DNA of 64,000 nt. Origin: Ectocarpus siliculosus. Its lineage: Eukaryota > Sar > Phaeophyceae > Ectocarpales > Ectocarpaceae. Position 1 is the first letter of the stretch, and the number at the start of each line of letters is the position of its first letter. The notes under the pieces are model-generated. The model was given only the letters and a program-made list of their open reading frames with translations, ran no database searches and had not been told where the DNA came from. Both the position numbers and the translations under genes were made by a program. The stretch is from contig FN649734.1 of NCBI GenBank assembly GCA_000310025.1, positions 2,247,291-2,311,290 of the forward strand, in the 5' to 3' direction. This document shows positions 50,501 through 62,500 of this stretch, piece after piece.

Positions 50501-53500
50501 GATGCCTCTCGTGTTCCCGATAGCCATCCCGCGCCTGCAGTCCCTAACGTCGTGTACCTAAAAACTGTCGTCCATGTGCGATATTTACACTGTGATTTGC
50601 AGGCGGACCAGCTGGTGGTGCAGGGCATGATGGCTTCGAGATACCTCGCGCAGTTCGAGGAGGTGGTGAGCGGCTGGCAGACCCAGCTCAGCATGGTCAG
50701 GTACGACATCCGCGACTTTCGACATTAGTCGAGTGGCCGTTTGTACCTCCCACGCAGTTTGCGAGCACAACGTAGTCATGGGCCGTCGCATTTTGCGATA
50801 GTACCTCCATCGCCAAACACAGCCGTGAAATATGCAACCATGCGTGTGTGTTCTGTAGGCCTTGAAACCTTACTGCCCCCAACGGTTGGCCGCAATTTGT
50901 GCTGGCCGCGATGTCTCTGTCCGCAGTGATGTGTTCACCATTCTTCAGGAAATTCAGCGAACGTGGTCTTACCTGGAGCCCTTGTTCATTGGCTCCGAAG
51001 AAGTGAAGAAAGAGCTTCCGGAAGACGCCAAGCGTTTCGAAGGCATCGATACCGATGTCAAGGCTCTCTTGAAAAGTGTGAGTCAACAGTGTTAGGAGAT
51101 CTCCTTTCAAGATCCAGCAGCTCAGCCAATAATCTAGACCGAGAGCGGTTGGTTGGACTGCGGTCACTTGGGTTCTTCCTTCCCACTGCTTTAGCGCTGA
51201 TCATACCATTTTCTTGGGGATCTCCCTCCGCACTTGCACCTCTTCGCTCGCTAGATGTGGGAGAAAAAGAGCGTGCGAGATGGTTGCAACACAGACGGCT
51301 ACCTGGAAAAGCTGGAGTCAATCCAAGAGCAACTGGAGCTCTGCAAGAAGAGTCTGGCGGACTTCTTGGACGGGCGGAGGCGGCAGTTCCCCCGCTACTA
51401 CTTCGTGTCAGAGGCAGATCTGCTTGACATCCTATCCAACGGGTCGGACCCCAACAAGATTCTCGTCCACACTCCCAAGGTGCGTGCAGGAGTAAGAGGG
51501 CAACGGGGGCAGGCCATCCTGCTGCAGTCAGCCTGATTTATGAATGCAATGGCCTACTGTTTGTCGCCGTCATCACCACGTCGTGCTCCAAGCGTGCTGC
51601 ATTCATACTGTTTACTTCCTCACTATGTCCGTCATCCTGTCTCAGGTCTACCTTTGCTGCAAGACCTTGGTCTTAGGAGACGAGCTCATGCCATCTGGCA
51701 GGTGCGTGTATGGATTGGTGGTCGTTTTCTTGTAAAGTGGACGTGTTATGGAATCGTGTTGGGGCCAACACGGCCTTTAGGACTCCCCATTGCGGCTGGT
51801 GGGAGGACAATGCCCTGGGTCGAGTCTTGACCTCTCGCGTTGTTCGTCTCTCCCGTGCAGTCGCGGGAAACCGGAGCGAGATCAGGGCATGCTACGTTGT
51901 CTCAGCGTACCCCACCGTGGTCAGGCTACGATAACTTGTCCATGAGGTCATTTTGATGTCTCACACACGCCCACACCCGACGCGTTTTTCTCTTCTTGCA
52001 GGCCAAAGGCTGTACGGCTGGTGTCGGGAGTCGGCAGCGAGGAGGTCGAGTTCGAGCCTGCCATCCCCCTTGAGGGCAAGGTCGAAATATACATGCAGGT
52101 GAAGAAAACTCCGGCCAGCCTTCTTGTTCAATATGGCACACCGGTCGCTTCAAAGCGAGTTGTCCGGGTCGTGTGTCTAGTCTGGTGTTTCGGTGGACCA
52201 AGAACTCCGATGATCAGTCTCTCGTTTGGAGATTTGTTTCCAAACGGTCGAGCTGAACTCTCGAATGGAGCTGAAGTCTCGTATTGCACGCACTCTTATT
52301 GGCACTATGATGCTGGATTGATTGACCCAACTCCCATGAAACCCGCTCTCTCGTGCACAGGATGTCCTCGACGTTACCAAAGCATCGCTGTACAACAACC
52401 TCAAACGCTCCCTCTCTCGCTACAGTGAGATGAGCCGACCAGAATGGCTCATGCACAAGAATCCTACATCAGGTGGAAATATGTTGTTTTGGTGATGTGC
52501 AAGGTTTCACTGAGTTTGCGTTCTATTGCACGTGTCGCAGACGTTCGACATTTCTTCCGGTTCAGCGAAGGGAGTGGTAGAAACAAGGAAATACTTTCTC
52601 TTCAAGGTACTTGCAGTAGATTCCCTGTCGCGTCGAAGAGAAATTGGCAAATCCTGCAAACTTGTAGACACAGCACGTCCACTGCGTTCGCGTTGAACCG
52701 ATTAATTCCACGCACTCACAACCACTTTTTCTCTTCTTCGTATTTTACGCAGGGCGGCCGAGCGATCCGGCACAAATCATTTTGCTCACACTGGCCATCA
52801 ACTACGTCTCCGAGGTGAGATGAAGTATCATGCCTATGGGGCTATTGCACGCACGCATGCGTCAACATTCTGTTAGTGTATTCTTGCATTGGGATACCTC
52901 TATTCGTAGCGCCACTTGAGATGTGCCTTGCGCTGAACAAGATCCGCCGCTCCTTCTCCTTCTGTGTGACGAACCCTTCGCAGGTAGAAGCGGCGTTCAT
53001 CGAAGGCCAGAAGGGCAAGCAAAACGCTCTGACGCACTACAACAAACAACAGATCGATCAGCTCAATGACCTCATCAGGTACAAGAAAAATTCTCAGGAT
53101 GTTTGTGTTGGACCAGAAATCTACCTGGTAGACGTAATGATCACGAGATAGCAGAGATCAAAAACGCCCGTAACAAACAACCCTTGTTAGCCCTCAAAAG
53201 AGGCGAGGAGGTACACATTAGATCCACCCTGAGTTTTCATGGTGTGATTCCTTGGTCCTCGGCTCAAAATCCGCTACGATTTGCTTTCATTTTCATCGCG
53301 ATGTTGGTTGTGCCGTTGGAATGCGCAGGCTCACGCAGTCAGACCTGACCAAGGGCGACCGCACGCGAGTCATGGTTTGCATCACGATGGACGCCCACGG
53401 TCGTGACGTTGTTCAGAAAATGGCGAGGGAGGGCGTAACCATGGTGAGACCAACGTTTGGCGATACTCGAGATGTGCAAAAATGAAAGCGCATCCCTCAT

Positions 53501-56500
53501 TTGCCACTATCGCGAGCGATCGCAGAGATGGTTCTATCATCATTGCATCGCACAATTGCTTCCCCTTCTCCGGAGGTCTGTTGTCGCTCCCAGCGCTTTT
53601 ATCGCCGACATGCTCCCTCTTTCAGGCACGAATCTTTGCAGCAGCAAGCATCCACAAAAGTGAAACGCCCAACAGGATAACGCTACCCACTCACATTCTC
53701 GGAAACCTCTGCCCGGCTGTGCAGGCGACCGAGTTCCAATGGCAGTCCCAGCTAAAGCACAAGTGGCGCGTGCCTCCACCGTCTGCTAGTTTCCAAAACC
53801 GAGACCCACAGCTACGGGGCCCCGGCGGCGAGCGCGCAGAAATCGCCATCGCGGATGCCACCCTGCCCTACGACTACGAATACCTCGGGAACGGGCCGCG
53901 GCTGGTTATCACGCCACTCACTGACCGGATCTACGTGACGGCCACACAGGTCTGCCTCTAACTAATAATAGTTTCGTTGAAACTACATTCTGAGTTTCCC
54001 CGACGCCGACAGGTCAATACCTGTGCTCTGGAGTAGATGGACAACTCGAATGACCGTGTGCCTGCGTCCAACGTTTTGAGACCTTTGCATCGACCAAACA
54101 GGCTCTGAACCTGAAGATGGGGTGTGCTCCGGCTGGCCCTGCCGGAACCGGAAAGACAGAGAGCACCAAGGACCTGGCGAATGCGCTCGCCAAGTGTTGT
54201 TACGTGTTCAATTGCTCTCCAGAAATGGACTACCAGGGCCTCGGGAATATTTTCAAAGGTACACTGTATGCAATACAAACCCGTTTGTGGTACATATCAC
54301 TCTTTGGGAGAGAATTGTTGGCCAATAACGTCTCAGATTGGTTTCCTTGTGGTTTCCGTGCAACAGACAACGTGTTACACACGACGCATATCTACCGTCC
54401 GAATATTCTTTTCGGCAGACGGCGCAGCTGCCGCGCCCTGCTGGGATGTGTACCCCTCCTTGCCCCCCAGAGTGAAACTTGCTTTTTCTGGAGGTTCCTA
54501 TCTTGCCTGACTAGCCCTCTCCTCTGTGTAATCCAACCATTTCCGTTTTTAACAGGGTTGGCGTCGTCTGGCGCTTGGGGTTGCTTCGACGAGTTCAACA
54601 GGCTCATTCCCGAAGTTTTGAGCGTGTGCTCTGTTCAGGTGAGCATCAACGTGAAACGTGTAGGACAGACGTTTGTTCTCATTTACCCCACTCTTCCGAT
54701 TTGGCCACGAACAAGTGTTTTGCAGAATCAAGTTCCACCCCTCTTCTTAGGTTCGCGGGTTTGACGAGCATCCAATAGGCTGCTTCTGTCGGGTGGTGAA
54801 GACCGAACGCCCTTGACTCAATGTCGTGAATTGGCGCTTATTCCCCGAGGTTAGTTCAAGGCCGTATGCGACGGAGTGAAGGCCGAGGCCGCTCGAATCG
54901 TAATTGAGGGCGACGAAGTTAGCCTCGACCCAACATGCGGAGCTTATATTACGATGAACCCGGGTTATCTGGGTCGGTCTGAACTTCCTGAAGGTGAGCA
55001 AAAACGACCACTCCTTTCGTGCCCACTGACGTACGTTTTTTCAGACCACGCCTGTAATTGTACGTGGATGGTATGATAGGCATGAGCACAAGCAAGAATT
55101 CCGCAAGTGTCTGCTGTCCCCATCATCAACGGAGAGGCCCTGATGTGAATGTTGTATTTTTGCGAGCGGACGCTACTTTGGTGTCATGCCAAAATCGGCT
55201 ATTCTCCCGTCCGTTTAATCCACACATCCCTTCGTTGTGGTTCCTCTGCAGGTCTCAAGGCCCTCTTCCGGCCGATGACAGTCATGGTGCCCGACCTTGT
55301 TCTCATCTGTGAGAACATGCTCATGGCTGAAGGGTTCATCGAGGCCAAGGTGCACGCACACCTCGCTCGCCACCGTGATTTGTTCGGTACAGAGTTGATT
55401 GTTGACAACGTGTGCCAGGAGAGAGCATGCACGTTAGAGATATCGTCATTCCAATCGGCTGAAGAACAAGCTGGCCGATGCGGACGTATAGCGGTCCGGC
55501 CAGCTTTTCTCTTCTCCTTGTAAGGCTAATGCAAATCCCGCCACTGTGGTTTCAGGTTCTCGCATCCAAGTTCTACGGACTCTACTCTCTCCTTCGTGAG
55601 CTGCTCTCAAAGCAGATGCACTACGATTGGGGGCTTCGCGCCGTCAAGGTACTGTCCACCCAACAGACGGTCTTCTCCAGACCGTAGTTGCGCTCCCTGC
55701 GCATGATTTTGTCATTCGTGGTGTAGTGTAGCTTGATATTAACTTTTTATTGTCAAGTGAATGAGACCCACCAATCAAACAGACATTCCGAAGAAGCAAA
55801 CCGTCCGTAGTATTTGCGCCAATACTCAAACCTTCTTTTTCAGACAGAGTAGTGCGTGGCAAGAGAAAAAACGCTCTTGGCGTCTTCCGTGCGGACCCCT
55901 CTTGAACTACATACAGTCCGTGCTCGTGGTTGCGGGAGCCTTTAAGCGAGCAGAGCCGGAGCTGGCCGAAGACGCCTTGCTCATGCGCGCTTTGAGAGAC
56001 TTCAACATCCCCAAGATCGTTCGAGAGGACGAGGTCGTCTTCTTCGGTCTTCTCGGTGAGGAAAGAGTGGTGCCATTGTGGTATACCCTGCGTACGTCGT
56101 CGAACACTTGGCAGTTTTCTCCATTGTTCTGCAAGGGTGACGGACTACTGCTGTAGCAGAGTTCGTCGTGTAGGAATATGTCGATGTTCGAATTACCGTT
56201 GACTACTTTTCCCCAAGGCACTAGACCAACCGGAAGACCTAAACCACTAGGTATTCCGCGCTTGGTATCACGAAAGGCTGTTGTTGATGCTCTGCAACTC
56301 CGAAACTGCAGGCGACTTGTTCCCTGGGCAAAACCCTCCCCGGAAAGTTGACGAAGAGCTCGAGCACTTCGTGGTGAAGGCTTGCGAAGTGACTGGAAAT
56401 CACCCGGATGATCTCTTCTGCCTAAAGGTATGCGCACCACTCCTCTCCGTCTCCTTTGGTACTGCGGTGGTGGGCTTGAATGACAGTTGTGACTATTATA

Positions 56501-59500
56501 GGATGCACTCCTTCCCTCGGTATATATTTGAATTCTTGGTGTCCTTGGGACGTGACGCACGCATACTGTTACCGCCGGCTTTTTGCATTGCTAGCCTACC
56601 TACGAAATACCTGCGCGGTAGTAGAAAGCGCCAGTCAATGTGAAAGTACACTTTCCCTTCACGTGTCTGAACCGTTTTCTATTCCGCCACCCGATTTCGA
56701 GCGAAGGTCGTCCAACTTGAGGAACTCCTTCAGATTCGGCACTGCGTATTCGTCATGGGCCCGCCCGGTGCAGGAAAGAGTCAATCGTGGAAGGTGAGAT
56801 ATTGTACGTGACACTGGCTCGGTGGACCGCAAGCATCACCTTAGCGACGGGAGCGGGTTCCCATGACCTATCACGATGCCTCTGTTCATACTCGTACCAG
56901 ACTAACCTTCTTGGGCGTTCTCGGTCTCCAATGACCTTACCCCGTTCTCCCGACCGCGGCTTGCGATCGCTTTGTCGTGCGTTGCAGACATTAGCGGCTG
57001 CACGGAAGCTCCGGACGCCCGACAATTTGACCAAGATCATGGACGTTAATCCTAAGTCGATCAAGACGGAGGAGCTCTACGGCTTCATCTCGATGGCCAC
57101 TCGAGAATGGAAAGACGGGCTCCTTTCGAAGGCGAGCTCGGCTGTGTTTGAAGCAACCGCTCAGCAGCAGCAAATATCACGTCAAACACGAAACAAACCC
57201 GTACTATGGTATTTACTGTTTTTGTGGCCGAACGGTTCACTACCTGGAGATGAAAAGGATATTCCCCATATTTCTGGGTCTGTTCTCACATGCACCCTGC
57301 AGCGTATCACCGACATCAAGATCCAAATGTGAGGACTAACCTAACCGTGTGCTACATACGTTTCCTTCAGGTAATGCGCGATTTGGGAAACATCCCAGAC
57401 GAGAAACCCAAGTGGATCCTCCTCGACGGTGATCTCGATGCAAACTGGATCGAAAGCATGAACTCAGTCATGGACGACAACAGGATGCTCACCCTGGCGT
57501 CTAACGAACGCATCCCCTTGAAGGCAAGCGCAACACCGCACAGCAACGTGCACCTGATTCAACGGTAATATTCGCGTTGTCCGGGATGAGGAGTCGGACG
57601 TTTGAACACGTCCCCTAGTACCGACGAACGTACAAGAATTATTCTTCCAAGGTCTTTGTGCAACCACGTAATGTCAACAAGGCAGAAGCTTAGGAAGGGG
57701 CGATTTTTCCCTCATCCTTCACTTCACACGTCCGTCTTTGGCCATTCCCATAATCTTTTCTAGCACTTCAACTACCGGGGAAAAACCGTTCCGCTCTATC
57801 CGTCAACTCAAACCCCCAACCACAGTCACACATGCGAATGATCTTCGAGATTCGGGACCTCAAGTACGCCACGCCTGCGACCGTGAGTCGGGCCGGTATA
57901 TTGTACATCTCCACCGACGACGGCACGCAGTGGGTCAGCCTTATCCAGTCTTGGCTCAAGAACAGAGAGGAACCGCAGAACATCAAGGATGCCTTCCAGG
58001 TGATTATTTTCTTTCGTCCACCGTAGCTGTTCCGGAAAACAAACTCTGGTTTGTCGTAAGTGGCGCCGGAGTTAGCGTAGCCGTGTGTACTGAAGAACTC
58101 CTCCCAAATCCCGCACAGGTACCCCTGAGGTCGCAAGGTTGTGAAAAAGATTGCATTTCTTTCGAAAGGGCCGTGATATGCACGATCACAGAGGTGATGT
58201 GCGTTGCTCTCTCCGGTTGTCGATTAACGTCCTATGGCACACCACGGCCCTGAAACGGGGGCCTACTACACCCGTAGGTGCTGGAACAATGTTCTCTTCG
58301 GGTCACACACGGCAAACCACATTGCCAACCCTGCTCACCGTACCCCGCGACCATGCCACCTCTTCGTTTCCGACTCATTAGGGTTTCTTCGACGAGTATG
58401 TCGGAGCTTGCTTGCTGTGGATGAAGATCAACGTCATGCCGATTGTTCCGGTGGAGGACATGGCCCTCGTACAGGTACGGCGGAGGGTTCCACCGCCCAA
58501 TTCTTGTCGTTCTTGTTCTTGCTTGTTTGGAGGGTTTCACCCCCCAAATCTCGTGTCGTTATTGCGTTCGCTGCTTTCTTCGACGAGGTTCTCAAAAAAA
58601 GCTCTTGTGAACAACCTTTAGCCTTATAACCTCGAGTTGTTTATTTACGAACGAATCAGGCGAACGCAACACCGCCTGAAAAGGCATATATTGACACAAA
58701 ACAAGGGCAAACACAACCGAGCCCACAGATGGTTGCTGTGTATTCGTCCACAAGAGTGCCACCTCGACGCTCGACCTACCCTGAGAAGAAAAGGCCCCAA
58801 AAAAACGCGCCGAGACTAGAGCACAAAGTCAGGGACCGGCGAACAAACTGCGTTGTGCGCTCTTCACCTCCGGCAGGTCTTGCTCTACATGATGGACGGC
58901 CTGCTCACACCGGCGAACACGAGTACGGTGGAGGAGCTCGAGAAGGTCTTCGTGTTCTGCATGATCTGGGCGATGGGCTCCGCCCTCACCGTCTCAGACG
59001 ACGGAACAGACTACCAGAAGTTGTTCAGCGACTGGTGGCGAGGCGAATGGAAGAAGGTGAGTAATGGTTAGCTGGTGTTCTCTACATCTTGCCTGCCTGC
59101 TGCAGCTATGCAATCAGGCTGCGCCAAGGGGTCACTGACGTATGTCCCTGGATGTCCCTGGAACCAAGCCTCACGAAAACCAATTGTAGTGTTTGACCTC
59201 GGGCAGTCTCCGTCGAAATGGACCCCTTAATTTGAATCTCCTAAGCGGCTATCCACCCAATCTTACAGTAAGTGCAGTTCTAAACCCAGTCATCGTTGTT
59301 TGCTTGGCAACGTCGTTGACGGCGGCTTAAACATGACACCCCAGGTGAAATTCCCCAGCCGTGAAACGGTGTTCGACTACTGGCTTGATCCGGAGACTGG
59401 GTCGTTCGAGCAATGGACCAAGAGCCCATACTTCTTCTCCATCGACTACGATTCGAGAGTGACGCCAATGACTCAGGTGACAAATTCAGGGAAAGCTCTA

Positions 59501-62500
59501 GCGCTACACTAGTGCATAATATTGGAGTTTCGATCCCGTTTTTGTCGTGTTCGGTCACCGACTGGTGTTCCACATCAATGGTAACTGCAGCATTTCCCAA
59601 CCCCTGCACCACACCGTAGTCGTTGAATATTGGAAAATTGTACCGCACGGTTTGTGTCTGGTACTAAGAATTGCTGACCTACACGTATTGGAAGTTTTGA
59701 GCGATGTTCCAACGCGTAAAGTTTACACCACGTTCTCGTGCACGCCACAATGTGCCCTGACGCCAGATAACTGTGCCTACGCCCGAGACCTGCTCCGTCA
59801 CTTTCTGGATGCAACTTCTGGTAAAGATGCGGAAGCCTGTCATGATGGCCGGGCCATCTGGCACGGGCAAGACCCAGGTAAGAGCGTCTCAACTTGACGC
59901 AGGCTGTTCCAGGCAACAGGCACCCTTTCATGGTTGCCGTGCCTTGGAGCAATGAGATGCTCTTGCGTCAGTCACGATAAGAGGCAATGGTGCAGTTAAC
60001 CGATACTCCTGTTCGAACTCAGTCGCGAAAATACTCTTAAAGGCCTGAGCTCGCTTCTCCGAAACTGATACCTTCTCTCTCTCTTCTTCCGTGCGGTGCA
60101 GATGGTAATGGGCATGCTAAAAATGCAGAACCCGGACGAGTTGACGTTCCAGTCCATCAACTTCAACTTCTACACGACTTCTGCCGTTCTCCAAGTGAGT
60201 ATGCTGCCGGGACAGAAAAACTGGAACTACGCTATCCAGTTACGCAGCTTCGAAAGCACACTTCGCTGCAATATACGGCAAATGCAGATGGTTCCACAGT
60301 CGGTGGAGTCAAGTGTTCAGGGCTTGAAATGGTGCCACCACATCGCTTCAGAACGGATCTAGCTCAACCGTAAAAAAAAACCGCGGACAAGATCAACAAT
60401 CTAAGTACGCAGCAGCGCATATGCATTGGCGGATATTGGTGGGTATTTGCTGTCGATCGTTGTATTTGACTCTCACCCGATCTCGATTTGCGTCCGTCTC
60501 GTTCTGTCTGACTAGAACACGATGGGACTGCCTCTTGAGAAGAAGACCGGGACCAACTTCGGTCCGCCGGGAAACAGCAAGCTCGTGTACTTCTTGGACG
60601 ACCTCAACCTCTCGGAGGTAGGAGCGTGCCCGATAAAGTGTTCACGGTATATAAGAGCGCATCGCCGGTAGTTCGAGAGCCGGTTGGTCGAAGCAACTCC
60701 GAACATGCTGCTCGCACTACTGCGTCGCGCTATGAAGCCTTTTTCGCCTTGCTGAGCCTTGCTGTCCATATATCCCGTGCAACCGCCAAAACGTTTTACA
60801 GGTGGATCCGTACAACACCCAATCAGCCATTGCCCTCTTGCGACAACACATGGAGTACGAGCATCAGTACGATCTGGCCAAGCTCAGCCTGAAAAATATT
60901 GCCAACACTCAGGTTCGATCGATTGAGGCGTTTTGCTCTAGGACTTCTCCCATTCGAAATAGTAAATCTTCGAAGTGACCTAGCCATCGGTTCAGAATGA
61001 TTCACACCTAAGTAATGTCGACTCTTCATGAACGGATTGCGCAACTTGGATTGCGAAGTACACCTTCATGGGCACAAATTATTCAATGGCGCTGCTTTCT
61101 GGACTTGCTGCACCGGCGCAGTTGGCGAATATTTCTCACATATCATCGCTCTCCTCGGCACACTTCGAACTTTTTGCTAGGTGGTTGCATGCATGAACCC
61201 GACCGCAGGAAGCTTCCTGGTCAACCCTCGCCTACAGCGCTGGTTCGCGACGTTCGCTATCGGCTTGCCTGGCCCTACATCGCTTCTCACAATTTACCAG
61301 GTGAAAAGAAGTACCGGCATGGCCGTGAATATCACACCCCCGGTGATAGCGTCTGGGCATTTTGTTGAATGGACAGTCGTTGAATGTATGGCCCAGTCAA
61401 CAAGCCGTGGGGTGCGTAGTACACTGTACGACGACTTCTTTATTTGGCCTTACCTGGCGGGTGTGTTCAAGGCCATGTACTGGGTGGTCAAGACCACACT
61501 ACCGTAGGTGTGATACACGTAATACCTGGTGTTCAACGCTACCATCACGTTCGGTGTACTTAACGCACTCACGCGTAAACAAGGGGAAACAACGACACCA
61601 TCCACATTTGCCAATGGAATAAATACTACTCGTACATGTGAAGACGGGGATCAAGTTCGTCCAGGTCGGGAGCATGAAGTTTGGCTCTTATCTTGGGCTG
61701 GAATAAATGTGGTTCGTTATTTTCGCCCGTGTCACAAGCTTAATTTTTTTCAGCGGCTAACCTGAAACTCAACTATTTCTTGGGCGCATATTTTTCTTGT
61801 AGCGGACTCACACGCCGAAGCACCTCTACAGAGTCTTTAGTGCACGGAATGAACGACGAGTATTCAACATAAAACCAAAGCAACTGATCCAGGCATCAGC
61901 AGCAGCAGGCGGGGTATTTTCGTTTTGTTGGCGCCTTATTCGGACCCTTGCCTTGGTTGGATGCACGACGACAGACCATTCTGGACGGGCATTTGCAGCA
62001 CTTCGACCCCGAGATTGCAGGACAATCGAGCAACATGATCAAAGCTGCGCTCGGACTCCACAATCAGGTGGGTGGGTGCCTCTGGCGCGTAAGGTGGAGC
62101 ATCGACGGCGCTTCAAAGATAGGACGCATCTAATAACACTTTCAAAATAAGGTGCACAAATTTACCATTTTCATTTTCTCCTCCGGTGGCTCATTTTCGT
62201 AACCCCAGTGACGGGACAGCTAATGTACAGCTTGAATATCGCAATGCCCTGTTGGCTGTGAGCAGGTTGCTGCAAACTTCCGGAAGACAGCGACGAACTT
62301 CCACTACGAGTTCAACATCAGGCACCTGAGTAACGTGTTCCAGGGACTGCTCGTGGCACAACCAGACCAGTTTAAAACGGCGGAGAAGTTCGTGCTCCTG
62401 TGGATGCATGAGAGCGAGCGGGTCTACGGGGACAGGCTGGTAGGGCTTAAAACCCAAACAAGACCGACACGTTCCGTTAGATTCCCCACGTCGATCTTTC

